Shown here: piece by piece, positions 8,299 through 19,466 of the stretch | Numbering within the stretch: position 1 is the stretch's first letter | Layout of the letters: each line of letters starts with the position of its first letter | DNA from: Methylobacterium sp. AMS5 | GTDB lineage: Bacteria > Pseudomonadota > Alphaproteobacteria > Rhizobiales > Beijerinckiaceae | Assembly: GCF_001542815.1 (NCBI RefSeq) | Contig: NZ_CP006992.1 | Span: forward strand, 4,469,501 to 4,533,500 | Length of the DNA stretch: 64,000 nucleotides | Direction: 5' to 3' | Translations under genes and position numbers: made by a program | The notes under the pieces: generated by a model | What the model saw: only the letters and a program-made list of their open reading frames with translations | The model's database searches: none | Told to the model about the DNA's origin: nothing

Positions 8299-8940
8299 AT
8301 GGTCGAATCAGCCCTGCCGTCCGAGGTCGTGTTCGTCGATGTCGAGACGACGGGTCTTGGAGCGGCCGATCGGGTGGTGACGCTTGCCGCGATCCACCTT
8401 GATACGGCGAGCTTGGCGGCGGGTGAGGTGATCCTCGATTATCTCCATCTCGCCTTCGATCCCCGACGGGATTGCCACCCCGGTGCGGCGGCCGTCCACG
8501 GCTATTCCGATTGGGATCTGCGGCATCAGGATCTGTTCGCGACGCACGCGGCAACGATCCAAGACTTCCTCCATCGTGCGCCCCTGATCGTTGCCCACAA
8601 TGCCGCCTTCGATCTCCGCTTCATCGGGCAGGAGTTTCAGAACTGCGGCCTGCACCCCCTCGCGCGGCCGCATTTCTGTACGACGCAGGCCTACCGCGAC
8701 CGCGGCCATCCCGGCTCCTCGTCGCTGGACGCCGTCTGCCGGCGCATCGGCGCCGCCCGCGCCGGCGTGCGGCACGGCGCTCTGGAGGATGCGTGGCTCG
8801 CCTTGCGGGTCTATCTCTGGCTCCAAGGCGGGAAGGCAACCCTGCCAATGCCGGATGCCTTCCGGGAGCGGCCGGTGAACTGGGTCGATCCGCCGCCGCG
8901 GCCGGAAGGGCCGCTGCCGCGGCGGACGAGGAAGACCTGA
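8299..8940 (+). CDS. DEDDh 3'-5' exonuclease (DnaQ/epsilon-like)
   Basis: A 213-residue exonuclease of the DnaQ superfamily. Motif Exo I is VFVDVETTGLG (residues ~10-20), Exo II is VAHNAAFDLRFI, and Exo III-epsilon is HGALEDAWLA, giving the Asp-Glu-Asp-His-Asp set. It lacks the extra C-terminal tau-binding region that would mark the replicative epsilon subunit, so it is more likely a stand-alone proofreading, repair or RNA-processing exonuclease. It starts 74 bp after glmS on the same strand. Its C-terminus is Pro/Arg-rich. Confidence 0.85.
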   Translation: MVESALPSEVVFVDVETTGLGAADRVVTLAAIHLDTASLAAGEVILDYLHLAFDPRRDCHPGAAAVHGYSDWDLRHQDLFATHAATIQDFLHRAPLIVAHNAAFDLRFIGQEFQNCGLHPLARPHFCTTQAYRDRGHPGSSSLDAVCRRIGAARAGVRHGALEDAWLALRVYLWLQGGKATLPMPDAFRERPVNWVDPPPRPEGPLPRRTRKT

Positions 8941-8963
8941 CCGGCCGCGCCTGGGATAAAAGA

Positions 8964-9398
8964 TCAGGTGCGCCAGGGGTGGTCGGGCAGTTCGGTGTCG
9001 CCGATCGCGCTGGCGCCGGCGAGCGCCACCGCGTCATCGTTCTCCACCGACGAGCCGCTGACGCCGATGGCGCCCGACATCTCGCCGTCCGCATCGACGA
9101 TCGGGATACCGCCGGGGAAGGTGATGAGGCCCTGGTTCGAGTGCTCGATGCCGTAGAGCGACCCGCCGGACTGCGACAGGGCGCCGATCTGGCCGGTCTT
9201 CATGCCGAAGAAGACGGCGGTCTTGGCCTTCTTCTGCGCGATGTCGATGGAGCCGACCCAGGCGCCGTCCATGCGGTGGAAGGCCTTGAGGTTGCCGCCC
9301 GAATCGACGATCGCGATGCACATCTGGGTGCCGAGTTCGACCGCCTTGGCGCGGGCCGCCTCGATCGCCTTTTCCGCCTGTTCGATGGTGACGTGCAT
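8964..9398 (-). CDS. GlcG/HbpS-family protein (DUF336)
   Basis: A 144-residue one-domain protein of the GlcG/HbpS family. It has the family's [11 protein letters not shown] helix, [17 protein letters not shown] strand-turn, [13 protein letters not shown], and [24 protein letters not shown] signature. Members bind haem or act next to glycolate oxidation and cobalamin-dependent diol use; the biochemical role is often unknown. No signal peptide is visible, so it is probably cytosolic. It converges on the exonuclease gene and is divergent from the DUF502 gene. Confidence 0.85.
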   Translation of the reverse strand: MHVTIEQAEKAIEAARAKAVELGTQMCIAIVDSGGNLKAFHRMDGAWVGSIDIAQKKAKTAVFFGMKTGQIGALSQSGGSLYGIEHSNQGLITFPGGIPIVDADGEMSGAIGVSGSSVENDDAVALAGASAIGDTELPDHPWRT

Positions 9399-9565
9399 CG
9401 CGTCTTCTCCCTAAAACTTGGCCGCAATGGGCTGTACGGAGGTAAGATTTCGCGCCGGCCGATCAAGTTGCCTCGCGCACCACCAATCCGCCCTCTGGCA
9501 CCGGTTGCTCTTGAGCCGCCCGTGCGCAGCCGCTACGTCTCTGCCCCGGAGAGCCGGAGGCCGGG

Positions 9566-10411
9566 ATGGATCCGTCCGTCCGCTCGTCCGTCTCTCGAGG
9601 TGCATGCGTGGCGCCGACCCTCTCGCCGATTCCGGATGCTCCGGAACCCGCCTCGTCCAAGACGCGCGTCAGCGCCCGGGGCCGGCTGCGGACCTACTTC
9701 CTCACCGGCGTGATCGTCGCGGGCCCGCTCGCGATTACGATCTACATCACGTGGTGGTTCATCGCCCTCATCGACGGATGGGTGAAGCCGCTGGTGCCGG
9801 TCAGCTACCTGCCGGACCATTATCTGCCCTTCTCGATCCCCGGAATCGGCCTCGTCATCGCCTTCGTCGCGGTGACGCTGCTGGGCTTTCTCACCGCCAA
9901 CCTCGTCGGGCGCTCGGTGGTCGAGTTCGGCGAGGTGCTGCTTGCCCGCACGCCCGTCATCTCCGGGCTCTATCGCGGCTTGCGCCAGATCTTCGAGACG
10001 CTGTTCTCGGCCAACGGCACCTCGTTCCGCACCGTCGGACTCGTGGAGTTTCCGGTGAAGGGGACGTGGTCGGTGGTGTTCCTCTCCGCACCCGCGGCCA
10101 ACGAGGTGCAGGGCGCGCTCCATGCGAAGGAGGGGGGCGAGTCCAAGGATTACGTCGGCGTGTTCCTGCCCTGCGCGCCGAACCCGACCACGGGGTTCTT
10201 CTTCTACCTGCCGCGCTCGGAAATCGTCGAGGTCGGCATCAGCGTGGACGACGCGGCCAAGCTCGTGATGTCGGCGGGCGTGATTCAACCGGAGGATCCG
10301 CGGGCAGGCCTGCAGGCCATGGCCGCCTCCTTACGGCAGGCGCAGATGCAGGAAGGCGAGGCCTCCGAAACGGAAAAGGCGCGCCGTGAACCGGCGCGCC
10401 AGGATCTGTAG
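9566..10411 (+). CDS. DUF502 membrane protein
   Basis: A 281-residue protein of the DUF502 family. After a hydrophilic N-terminus of about 35 residues there are two membrane segments (LTGVIVAGPLAITIYITWWF and GIGLVIAFVAVTLLGFLTANL), then the conserved TPVISGLYRGLRQIFETLF and a soluble C-terminal domain ending in a charged tail. GGAGG five bases upstream supports this start. The family is widespread in proteobacteria; its function is not established. The last codons form a strong GC palindrome (GGCGCGCC at 10378-10385 and 10393-10400) that could double as part of a terminator. Confidence 0.85.
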   Translation: MDPSVRSSVSRGACVAPTLSPIPDAPEPASSKTRVSARGRLRTYFLTGVIVAGPLAITIYITWWFIALIDGWVKPLVPVSYLPDHYLPFSIPGIGLVIAFVAVTLLGFLTANLVGRSVVEFGEVLLARTPVISGLYRGLRQIFETLFSANGTSFRTVGLVEFPVKGTWSVVFLSAPAANEVQGALHAKEGGESKDYVGVFLPCAPNPTTGFFFYLPRSEIVEVGISVDDAAKLVMSAGVIQPEDPRAGLQAMAASLRQAQMQEGEASETEKARREPARQDL

Positions 10412-10432
10412 AGCGTCCCGAGACCCGAGGTC

Positions 10433-10759
10433 TCAGTGCTGGAGCGACGCCTTCTCGACCGGCAGCGTCGGCGGGGTCGCGTCGGCGACCTGATGCGTGG
10501 CCGCAGGGCGGGCGACCGGCGAGGACCAATCGCTGGCGATCTGGACCGTTACCAGCAAGGCGAGGCCCGCACAGAGCGCGTTGGCCGTGATCCAGAGCCG
10601 GCGCGAGGAGTGCCGTACAGCGCTGACCAGCGCGTCCGTCGACGTCTCGTCGCGCGTCTCGCGGTCCGAGATCGGCATGAGCCAGGGTTCGACGGAAAGC
10701 GTGTCGGCTCCCCAATTCTCGGAGGAACCCGGCAGGCGTTGGAACGGTGCGATCGACAT
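10433..10759 (-). CDS. Small single-pass membrane protein
   Basis: A 108-residue protein starting MSIAPFQRLPGSS. The start at 10759 is chosen because AGGAGG stands six bases before it; a 117-residue form would begin at 10786. A hydrophilic N-terminal half of about 55 residues leads into one membrane segment (LWITANALCAGLALLVTVQI) and a short Pro/Thr-rich tail, suggesting a single-pass inner-membrane protein with a cytosolic N-terminus. No family recognised. It converges on the DUF502 gene, with 21 bp between stops. Confidence 0.65.
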   Translation of the reverse strand: MSIAPFQRLPGSSENWGADTLSVEPWLMPISDRETRDETSTDALVSAVRHSSRRLWITANALCAGLALLVTVQIASDWSSPVARPAATHQVADATPPTLPVEKASLQH

Positions 10760-10808
10760 GGCGATCCTCCTTTTTTCCAGTGGCACCCCGGTCTACGAGG
10801 CCGTTTGT

Positions 10809-11045
10809 TCATCTCCAGTTAAGCGGCAATTGGGGCAGATACAAGGTAATTCCGCTTTTTCCGCCCTGCCGCGCGCTCGCTTCGAGTGCGAACGATGCTG
10901 TGCAAGAGCTTGATCGGAAACGAAAACCGCCCTTTTCCCGCGCAGAGTTGCCGCAGCCGGGAATGTCCTGAGCGGCAGCTTCGGCTTCCTGAATGAGCCA
11001 TTCAGGATCGTCCGTTTCTGAACGCTTTTCTGAACGAGCGGTCAT
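10809..11045 (-). CDS. Hypothetical small protein
   Basis: A 78-residue frame. The first 40 residues (MTARSEKRSETDDPEWLIQEAEAAA) have the acidic helical composition of a real protein; the remainder, Ser/Arg-rich and ending LYLPQLPLNWR, is less convincing. No domain is recognised and no clear ribosome site is seen. It reads in the same direction as the following membrane-protein gene, 49 bp away. Treat as tentative. Confidence 0.3.
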   Translation of the reverse strand: MTARSEKRSETDDPEWLIQEAEAAAQDIPGCGNSAREKGGFRFRSSSCTASFALEASARQGGKSGITLYLPQLPLNWR

Positions 11046-11114
11046 ATTCGGCGTCCGACGGGCTCCCTCCGATGGCGGAAACGGGCTTTGCCCAACCGCC
11101 GCGCGGACGCGGTG

Positions 11115-13244
<2,130 letters not shown>

Positions 13245-13275
13245 CGGTGGGTGGGTTGGAGGAGCGGAGTGCCTG

Positions 13276-14334
13276 TCACCGGGCCGCGCGCTCCTTCAGG
13301 ATGAAGGTGGCCCGCTCACGCACGGACGGGCTCTTGTCGTCGGCCAGTTTTCGGACCAAGGCGAGCATCGCGTCGTCGAGTCCGGAACGATGCTGGACCA
13401 AGGCATCGCCCGCCACCCGCCGCACGATGGCGGAACGGTCCTGCGCGCCCTGCACGATCAAGGTCTTCAAGTCCGAGGTCCGAACGAACCGGCGCTCCCC
13501 GATTACGCGAACGCGATGGGTGAGGCCATAGGTCTTGTCGACCCATTCCCACCGGGTGCCTTCCGGCCATGTCGCCCGCTCCTCGATCAGGAAACGCAGG
13601 GCATAGGCTCGGACGGAAGGCAGGAAGGCGCAGCGCGCCAATTCCGGCAGGAAGGGGTCGAGGCCGGGCCATCGGACCGCGTGCCGGAGCAGCTTCCCCA
13701 TCCGTCCGGTGCGGGCAGCGCACAGGCGCTCGGCGAACCGCGCGCAGACATCGGGCCGCGCCATCAGTTCGTTGAGAATCCGCTCGTTGTCCTCCTGCTC
13801 CGCACGCCAGCGCTGCCACTCCGACATCCGATCGAGGAGGAAGAACAGGGCTTCGACCACAAGTCCTGCTTCTGTCTCCGGGAAGATGCGCAGGGCGGCG
13901 CTCCGCGCCGAGACTCGGACCGGAAACGCCCAGTCATTGAGCCGGTAGGCGATCGCCGCGATCTCGAAGGCTGTGCGCGCTGGGCCGCTCAGCATCCGTA
14001 GGGCGGCCTCGCGCACATATCCGTCGGGATGGAGAACGAAGAGGCGTTCGAGGCCGTCCGTCGCGCACAGACGAGTCAGGTCGGCCTCACGGTGCTCCCA
14101 CGCCGGTACGCCTCCCGACCTATGGCGCGAGAGCAGCACCAGTTCCGCGACAGCGGCGCCGGCTGCCGGGACGGCGGCGGGTGGAAGGGCGGTCAGACCT
14201 GATACGGCAGCTTCGAGATCAGTGTGTTGCAGGCTGCCGTCTCGAAGGCCCTCGATCACGCGCTGGATAGCATCAAGGAGAGGGCTCGGCACGGTGGCGG
14301 CATCGCCGCGCGGCATCGGATCCTCGTCATCCAT
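13276..14334 (-). CDS. HEAT-like helical repeat protein upstream of recG
   Basis: About 352 residues, almost wholly alpha-helical in appearance, with repeated paired-helix patterns such as DGYVREAALRMLSGP, FPVRVSARSAALRIFP, DRSAIVRRVAGDALVQH and DKSPSVRERATFILKE. These resemble HEAT/PBS-type repeats used for protein contacts. No catalytic motif is seen and the protein is not one I can name. The start is uncertain: the ATG at 14334 (MDDEDPMPRG) is chosen, with 14358 or 14415 possible. The 31-bp gap to recG suggests co-transcription. Confidence 0.65.
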   Translation of the reverse strand: MDDEDPMPRGDAATVPSPLLDAIQRVIEGLRDGSLQHTDLEAAVSGLTALPPAAVPAAGAAVAELVLLSRHRSGGVPAWEHREADLTRLCATDGLERLFVLHPDGYVREAALRMLSGPARTAFEIAAIAYRLNDWAFPVRVSARSAALRIFPETEAGLVVEALFFLLDRMSEWQRWRAEQEDNERILNELMARPDVCARFAERLCAARTGRMGKLLRHAVRWPGLDPFLPELARCAFLPSVRAYALRFLIEERATWPEGTRWEWVDKTYGLTHRVRVIGERRFVRTSDLKTLIVQGAQDRSAIVRRVAGDALVQHRSGLDDAMLALVRKLADDKSPSVRERATFILKERAAR

Positions 14335-14728
14335 GCTTGTCCAGGACGCCTCGCGCATGATGTTTTGGCGCCGGCATCGCATCAAGACGGCGCGCATCCA
14401 TATCGGTAAGCTCATCGCGATCTCCGCTCAACCAAGCCGCAATCGTTGCACGCAAGGCTTGCAATTCGAAGCCGTGCCTGCAGAGCCTCCCGCACGAGGC
14501 GTTGCACGCTCCGTCAATCGAGGTTCGTTCCCGGTTGTCGTAGCAGGCCGACGACAGGGGCGCTCAATGCTTGGCGCTCGACCCTTGGCGCTTCGCGGCC
14601 ATCCGCACACGATGCCGACGACGTTCCGCCAGAGGTGAGGGCGAACCTGATCGATGCGCCGACACGCCGTTTGCCCGCAGCCGCCCGCCCCTCTACATGC
14701 CTGTGCAGATGATTGCAGGGGACAGCCC
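14335..14728. other. Divergent intergenic region before sdhE
   Basis: Separates the leftward HEAT/recG unit from the rightward sdhE. It should hold both promoters and the possible N-terminal extension of the HEAT-like protein. I see no convincing gene, repeat or RNA. A purine-rich AGGGGA element before 14729 serves as the sdhE ribosome site. Confidence 0.5.
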
Positions 14729-15025
14729 ATGTCCGGCACCACCCGAACCAGCGCCGACCTCGACCCGCGCCGCCGCCGCACGCTGTTTCGCGCGTGGCAC
14801 CGCGGCATCCGCGAGATGGACCTCATCATGGGCCGCTTCGCCGATGCCGAGATCGGCGCACTCTCCGAGGAGGAACTGACGCAGTTCGAGGCGCTGATCG
14901 AGGTGCCCGACCGTGACCTGTTCCGCTGGCTCACCGGCGAGGACGCGACCCCGGAGAATTACGACACCGCCGTGTATCGCCGGCTCAAGGCGTTCCACCG
15001 GCACGACGCGCCGATCCACAACTGA
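14729..15025 (+). CDS. sdhE: Succinate dehydrogenase flavinylation factor SdhE (Sdh5 family)
   Basis: A 98-residue protein that promotes covalent FAD attachment to succinate dehydrogenase subunit A. It matches the SdhE/Sdh5 family in length and motifs: RRRRTLFRAWHRGIREMD contains the RGxRExD-type FAD-attachment signature, followed by FADAEIGALSEEEL, FEALIEVPDRDLFRWLTG and a closing AFHRH. The start is supported by GCAGGGGA a few bases upstream. sdhE before mfd and near recG is a common alphaproteobacterial order. Confidence 0.93.
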   Translation: MSGTTRTSADLDPRRRRTLFRAWHRGIREMDLIMGRFADAEIGALSEEELTQFEALIEVPDRDLFRWLTGEDATPENYDTAVYRRLKAFHRHDAPIHN

Positions 15026-15219
15026 ACGTTTGCCACCGCGGACAGCTTCCTGAGGACCCGCCGGCGTTCCCTTTGCGAGAGCAGGCGGATGAGGGGGCGG
15101 CTCACGCCCTTCCGGAAGCGGCGCTCCCCTCTCCCGACCCTCGCTGATGCGAGGGTCATCCTCCCTCGTAAGAAGGGGAGGGCGACGACGTCGAGCGCAC
15201 GCAGAAAACCAACGAACCG

Positions 15220-18200
15220 ATGGCCAAGCCCCAACCCAAGCCACCCGCTCCGAAGCCGCAGACCGCCCGCTTCGCCCTGCCGAAATCGGCGCCCCTGACC
15301 AAGGCGCTCGATGCGATCAAGCGCGGCGACAGCCCGACGCTGGCGAGCGTCCCCGACGGCTTCGATGCGCTGGTGGCCGCCGACCTCGCCCGCGCGCTGT
15401 CCGGCTCGTTCGAGGGACCGGCGGTGCTGGTCCACGTCGCCCGCGATTCCGGCCGCTCCAACGCCTTCCAGAACGCGCTGAAATTCGTTGCCCCCGAGAT
15501 CGAGGCGATGAGCGTTCCGGCCTGGGATTGCCAGCCCTACGACCGCGTCTCGCCGAACGGGGCCATCGCCGCCCAGCGCATGACCGCGCTCTCACGGCTG
15601 ACCCGCTCGCGCTCGTCGGAGGAGAAGCCCCGCATCCTCTGCACCACCGTCAACGCCCTGGTGCAGCGGGTGCCGCCGCGGTCGCGCGTGGCCGTCGAGA
15701 CCTTCTCGGCGGCGATCGGCAACGTGGTGCCGATGGACAAGGTCGTGGCCTGGGTGGAAGCGAACGGCTTCCTGCGCACGGGAACGGTGCGGGACACGGG
15801 CGAATATGCCGTGCGCGGCGGCATCCTCGACCTGTCGCCCCCCGGCCTGCCGAACCCGATCCGCCTCGATTTCTTCGGCGACACGCTCGAATCGATCCGC
15901 GCCTTCGATCCCGAGACGCAGCGCACGGTGGGGAGCTTGCGCTCCCTCGATCTCGTGCCGATGAGCGAGGTGCAGCTCACCACCGAGACGATCCGGCGCT
16001 TCCGCCAGGGCTACCTGTCGAGCTTCGGCGCGGCGACCCGCGACGACCGGCTCTACGAGACGGTGAGCGAGGGCCGGCGCTATGCCGGCCTCGAGCACTG
16101 GATGCCGCTGTTCTACGACGGCCTCGACACCCTGTTCGACTATCTCGGCGACGTGCCGATGCTGTTCGACCCGCAGGTGGAGGAGGCGGCCACCGAGCGG
16201 CTCGCTTTGATCCAGGACTATTTCCAGGCTCGCGAAGCCGCGCTGAAGAACCCGCAGAGCGGCGTCGCGCCCTATAAGCCGCTGCCGCCGCGCGCGCTCT
16301 ACCTCACGCCCAACGAGTGGAAGAGCAAGATCGAGGCCGGCACGGTGGCCCGGCTCACCCCCTTCGCGATGCCGGATTCCGACGCGCTTGCGGTGATCGA
16401 TTGCGGCGCCAGGGCCGGGCGAAGCTTCGCGCCCGAGCGGGCCGACGACGCGGCCAGCGTGTTCGACGCGGCGGTCGCGCATATCCGGGATCTCCAGGCA
16501 TCCGGGCATCACGTGATCCTTGGATCCTGGTCCGAGGGCTCGCGCGACCGGCTCTGCGGCGTGCTGACCGACCACGGGCTCAAGAAGCCGACGGTGATCA
16601 ACACCTTCGCCGCGGTCAACGCGCTCAAGCGCGGCACCGACGTGGCGGTCGCGGTCTGGGGGCTGGAATCCGGCTTCACCCTGGACCGGCTCGCGGTGGT
16701 GGCCGAGGGCGACATCCTGGGTGACCGGCTGGTGCGCCAGAAGCGCAAGTCCAAGCGCCCGCAGGACATCATCCTCGAGGTGCAGGCGCTCCAGCCCGGC
16801 GATCTCGTGGTTCATGCCGACCACGGCATTGGCCGCTTCGTCACGCTCAAGACCGTCACCGCGGCGGGCGCGCCGCACGATTGCCTCGAACTGCAATATG
16901 CCGGCGGCCTGCTGCTGCTGCCGGTCGAGAACATCGAACTCCTGACCCGCTACGGCTCCGAGGATACGGAGGTCGCGCTCGACCGCCTGGGCGGTGGCGC
17001 CTGGCAGGCCCGCAAGGCCAAGATGAAGCGCCGCATCCTCGAGATGGCCGGCGACCTCATCAAGATCGCCGCCGCGCGGTTCGTGAAGTCCGCCCCCAGC
17101 CTCAAGGCGCCGGAGGGGCTCTACGAGGAATTCGCTGCCCGCTTCGCCTTCCAGGAGACCGAGGATCAGGCCAACGCCATCGATGCGGTGCTCGACGACC
17201 TCAACGCGGGGCGTCCGATGGACCGGCTGGTCTGCGGCGATGTCGGCTTCGGCAAGACCGAGGTGGCCCTGCGCGCCGCCTTCGCCGCGGCGATCTCCGG
17301 CAAGCAGGTGGCGGTGGTGGTGCCCACCACGCTTCTCGCCCGCCAGCATTTTCGCACGTTTGCCGAACGGTTTAAGGGCCTGCCGATCAACGTCGCGCAA
17401 CTCTCCCGCTTCGTCTCTGCCGGCGATCAGCGGCAGACCCGCGCCGGGCTCAGTGAGGGCCAGGTCGATATCGTCGTCGGCACCCACGCGCTCTTGGCCA
17501 AGAACGTCGCGTTCAAGGATCTCGGCCTCATCATCGTTGACGAGGAGCAGCATTTCGGCGTCGCCCACAAGGAGCGGCTCAAGGCGCTCCAGGCCGACGT
17601 GCACGTGCTGACGCTCTCGGCCACCCCGATTCCGCGCACGCTGCAGCTTGCCATGACGGGCGTGCGCGAACTCTCGATCATCGCCACCCCCCCGATGGAC
17701 CGGCTGGCGGTGCGCACCTTCGTGACGCCGTTCGATCCGCTGCTGGTCCGCGAGGCGCTGCTGCGCGAACGCTATCGCGGCGGCCAGTCGTTCTACGTCG
17801 CTCCCCGCATCGAGGATCTGGCCGAGGTCAAGCGCTTCCTCGATACCGAGATGCCCGAGACCACCGTCGCGGTCGCCCACGGCCAGATGGCGGCGGGCCA
17901 GCTCGAAGACGTGATGACGGCGTTCTACGAGGGCAAGTACGACGTGCTGCTCTCGACCACGATCATCGAATCCGGCCTCGACATCCCGACCGCCAACACG
18001 CTGATCGTGCACCGGGCCGACATGTTCGGGCTTGCCGCGCTCTACCAGTTGCGCGGGCGCGTCGGCCGCTCGAAGGCACGGGCCTACGCCCTGTTCACGA
18101 CGCCGGCCAACCGCCAGCTCACGGCCCAGGCCGAACAGCGCCTGAAGGTGCTCCAGAGCCTCGATACGCTGGGCGCCGGCTTCCAGCTCGCGAGCCACGA

Positions 18201-18810
18201 TCTCGACATCCGCGGCGCCGGCAACCTGCTGGGCGATGCCCAATCCGGCCACATCAAGGAGGTGGGCTACGAGCTCTACCAGCAGATGCTGGAGGATGCG
18301 GTGACCGCCCTCAAGGCCGGCATCGAGGAGCCGGTGGAGGAAGCATGGTCGCCGACCATCGCGCTCGGCGCTCCGGTCACGATCCCCGAAGACTACGTCG
18401 AGGACCTGACCGTCCGGCTCGGCCTCTACAGGCGCCTCTCGACCCTCGAGAACGATGCCGAGATGGAGAGCTTCGGCGCCGAGTTGATCGACCGCTTCGG
18501 CCCGCTGCCGCCGGAGGTGGAACAGCTCCTGAAGATCGTGACCATCAAGATCCTGTGCCGCGAGGCCAATATCGAGAAGGTCGAGGCGGGCCCCAAGGGC
18601 GTGGTCGTCCACTTCCGGAACCGCTCCTTCGCCAACCCGCAGGGGCTCGCGGCCATGGTCGTGGAGCAGGGCTCCTTCGCCAAGGTGCGGCCCGACATGA
18701 GCGTCGTGTTCATCCGCGAACTCGACGGCATCCCGCGGCGGCTGAAGGAGACGACGCAGATCCTGCGCGGGCTCGTCACGATTGCCAAGCGAGCCAAGAA
18801 GGCCGCGTGA
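15220..18810 (+). CDS. mfd: Transcription-repair coupling factor Mfd
   Basis: A 1196-residue translocase that removes RNA polymerase stalled at lesions and recruits UvrA. The N-terminal UvrB-homology module includes PAWDCQPYDRVSPN and GEYAVRGGILDLSPPG. The polymerase-interaction domain is near residues 525-580 (GDLVVHADHGIGRF). The RecG-like motor has Walker A GDVGFGKTEVALRAAF (~675), DEEQHFGV (~775), LSATPIPRTLQLAM, ESGLDIPTANTLI and QLRGRVGRSKARA. The C-terminal TRCF domain follows from ~1045. Length and order are canonical. A strong hairpin lies about 110 bp downstream. Confidence 0.97.
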   Translation: MAKPQPKPPAPKPQTARFALPKSAPLTKALDAIKRGDSPTLASVPDGFDALVAADLARALSGSFEGPAVLVHVARDSGRSNAFQNALKFVAPEIEAMSVPAWDCQPYDRVSPNGAIAAQRMTALSRLTRSRSSEEKPRILCTTVNALVQRVPPRSRVAVETFSAAIGNVVPMDKVVAWVEANGFLRTGTVRDTGEYAVRGGILDLSPPGLPNPIRLDFFGDTLESIRAFDPETQRTVGSLRSLDLVPMSEVQLTTETIRRFRQGYLSSFGAATRDDRLYETVSEGRRYAGLEHWMPLFYDGLDTLFDYLGDVPMLFDPQVEEAATERLALIQDYFQAREAALKNPQSGVAPYKPLPPRALYLTPNEWKSKIEAGTVARLTPFAMPDSDALAVIDCGARAGRSFAPERADDAASVFDAAVAHIRDLQASGHHVILGSWSEGSRDRLCGVLTDHGLKKPTVINTFAAVNALKRGTDVAVAVWGLESGFTLDRLAVVAEGDILGDRLVRQKRKSKRPQDIILEVQALQPGDLVVHADHGIGRFVTLKTVTAAGAPHDCLELQYAGGLLLLPVENIELLTRYGSEDTEVALDRLGGGAWQARKAKMKRRILEMAGDLIKIAAARFVKSAPSLKAPEGLYEEFAARFAFQETEDQANAIDAVLDDLNAGRPMDRLVCGDVGFGKTEVALRAAFAAAISGKQVAVVVPTTLLARQHFRTFAERFKGLPINVAQLSRFVSAGDQRQTRAGLSEGQVDIVVGTHALLAKNVAFKDLGLIIVDEEQHFGVAHKERLKALQADVHVLTLSATPIPRTLQLAMTGVRELSIIATPPMDRLAVRTFVTPFDPLLVREALLRERYRGGQSFYVAPRIEDLAEVKRFLDTEMPETTVAVAHGQMAAGQLEDVMTAFYEGKYDVLLSTTIIESGLDIPTANTLIVHRADMFGLAALYQLRGRVGRSKARAYALFTTPANRQLTAQAEQRLKVLQSLDTLGAGFQLASHDLDIRGAGNLLGDAQSGHIKEVGYELYQQMLEDAVTALKAGIEEPVEEAWSPTIALGAPVTIPEDYVEDLTVRLGLYRRLSTLENDAEMESFGAELIDRFGPLPPEVEQLLKIVTIKILCREANIEKVEAGPKGVVVHFRNRSFANPQGLAAMVVEQGSFAKVRPDMSVVFIRELDGIPRRLKETTQILRGLVTIAKRAKKAA

Positions 18811-19154
18811 CCGGGCCTTTGCGGTTGGAGCGGGCGTGTCACGCGCGACATGAGAGGGACATCGCGGCGTGGGAGATCCTGCTCAACTCACGCTGCGCGT
18901 TGATGAATCGCTTGAAGCGGCAGGTCATTTCGAATGACCTGCCAACAATTCTTGCATCTCGAAAAATAAAACGAGCCTTGATAAAGCTTCATTCGAGTCG
19001 CATATAGATCTTATCGATGCGAGGCCGGATTTTCTGGGCCGTGACGCCTCCGCAGGGCGGTTCTCATTTTCCTTCGTTATCGGTCGAACGACATAGCCCG
19101 GCGCTACATGGCGCAAGGCTCTCTGCCTGAATCCTGCGGAGACAAGGACATTCT
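18811..19154. other. mfd - csp intergenic region
   Basis: About 340 bp holding a palindrome at 18919-18943, a short AT-rich patch (18945-19010), and the leader of the cold-shock gene. A long untranslated leader would fit cold-shock mRNAs, which often fold differently with temperature, but no specific structure can be proved by eye. No protein gene is called. Confidence 0.5.
18919..18943 (+). terminator. Perfect 11-bp hairpin downstream of mfd
   Basis: GGCAGGTCATT, loop TCG, AATGACCTGCC: an 11-bp perfect stem with a three-base loop. It is followed by AACAATTCTTG, so the U-tract is imperfect on the plus strand. Its position 110 bp after the mfd stop makes a terminator the simplest reading. Confidence 0.55.
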
Positions 19155-19364
19155 ATGAGCATCGGCACCGTCAAGTGGTTCAACGAGCAGAAGGGCTTCG
19201 GCTTCATCCAGCCTGAGGACGGCTCGAAGGACGTCTTCGTCCACATCTCCGCCGTCGAGCGCGCCGGCCTGCGTGGCCTCACCGAAGGCCAGAAGGTTTC
19301 CTACGAGATGGAAACCGACCGTCGCTCCGGCAAGCAGTCGGCGGGTCAGCTCCAAGTCGCGTAA
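19155..19364 (+). CDS. Cold-shock domain protein (CspA family)
   Basis: A 69-residue single cold-shock domain. It has [15 protein letters not shown] (RNP-1 KGFGFI) and [13 protein letters not shown] (RNP-2 VFVHI), the two nucleic-acid-binding strands, then [20 protein letters not shown]. Such proteins bind single-stranded RNA and melt secondary structure. GGAGACAAGGACATTCT gives a ribosome site before the ATG. A clear terminator follows the gene; a DUF6481 gene lies just beyond, an arrangement common in alphaproteobacteria. Confidence 0.95.
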   Translation: MSIGTVKWFNEQKGFGFIQPEDGSKDVFVHISAVERAGLRGLTEGQKVSYEMETDRRSGKQSAGQLQVA

Positions 19365-19390
19365 TTCGCGCCTGAACCCGATATGTCGAA

Positions 19391-19422
19391 GCCGCTCCGG
19401 ACTGGAGCGGCTTTGCGCTTTT
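19391..19422 (+). terminator. Rho-independent terminator after csp
   Basis: GCCGCTCC - ggact - GGAGCGGC stem followed by TTTGCGCTTTT. It lies 27 bp after the stop codon, between csp and the DUF6481 gene. A partial U-tract would allow read-through into the downstream gene. Confidence 0.75.
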
Positions 19423-19466
19423 AAGGCCGTGGTCCATCCCGGGCTCGGTACGATCAAGGACACTCT

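Noticed and set aside
10378..10400. Independent terminator inside the DUF502 gene
   Set aside because: The GGCGCGCC palindrome lies within the last codons and lacks a U-tract. It is noted with the gene and not called as a separate terminator.
15592..18612. A 1006-codon open frame on the minus strand, antisense to mfd
   Set aside because: Its product is His/Arg/Gln/Glu-rich low-complexity sequence produced by reading a GC-rich gene in the opposite strand. mfd on + is complete with all motifs.
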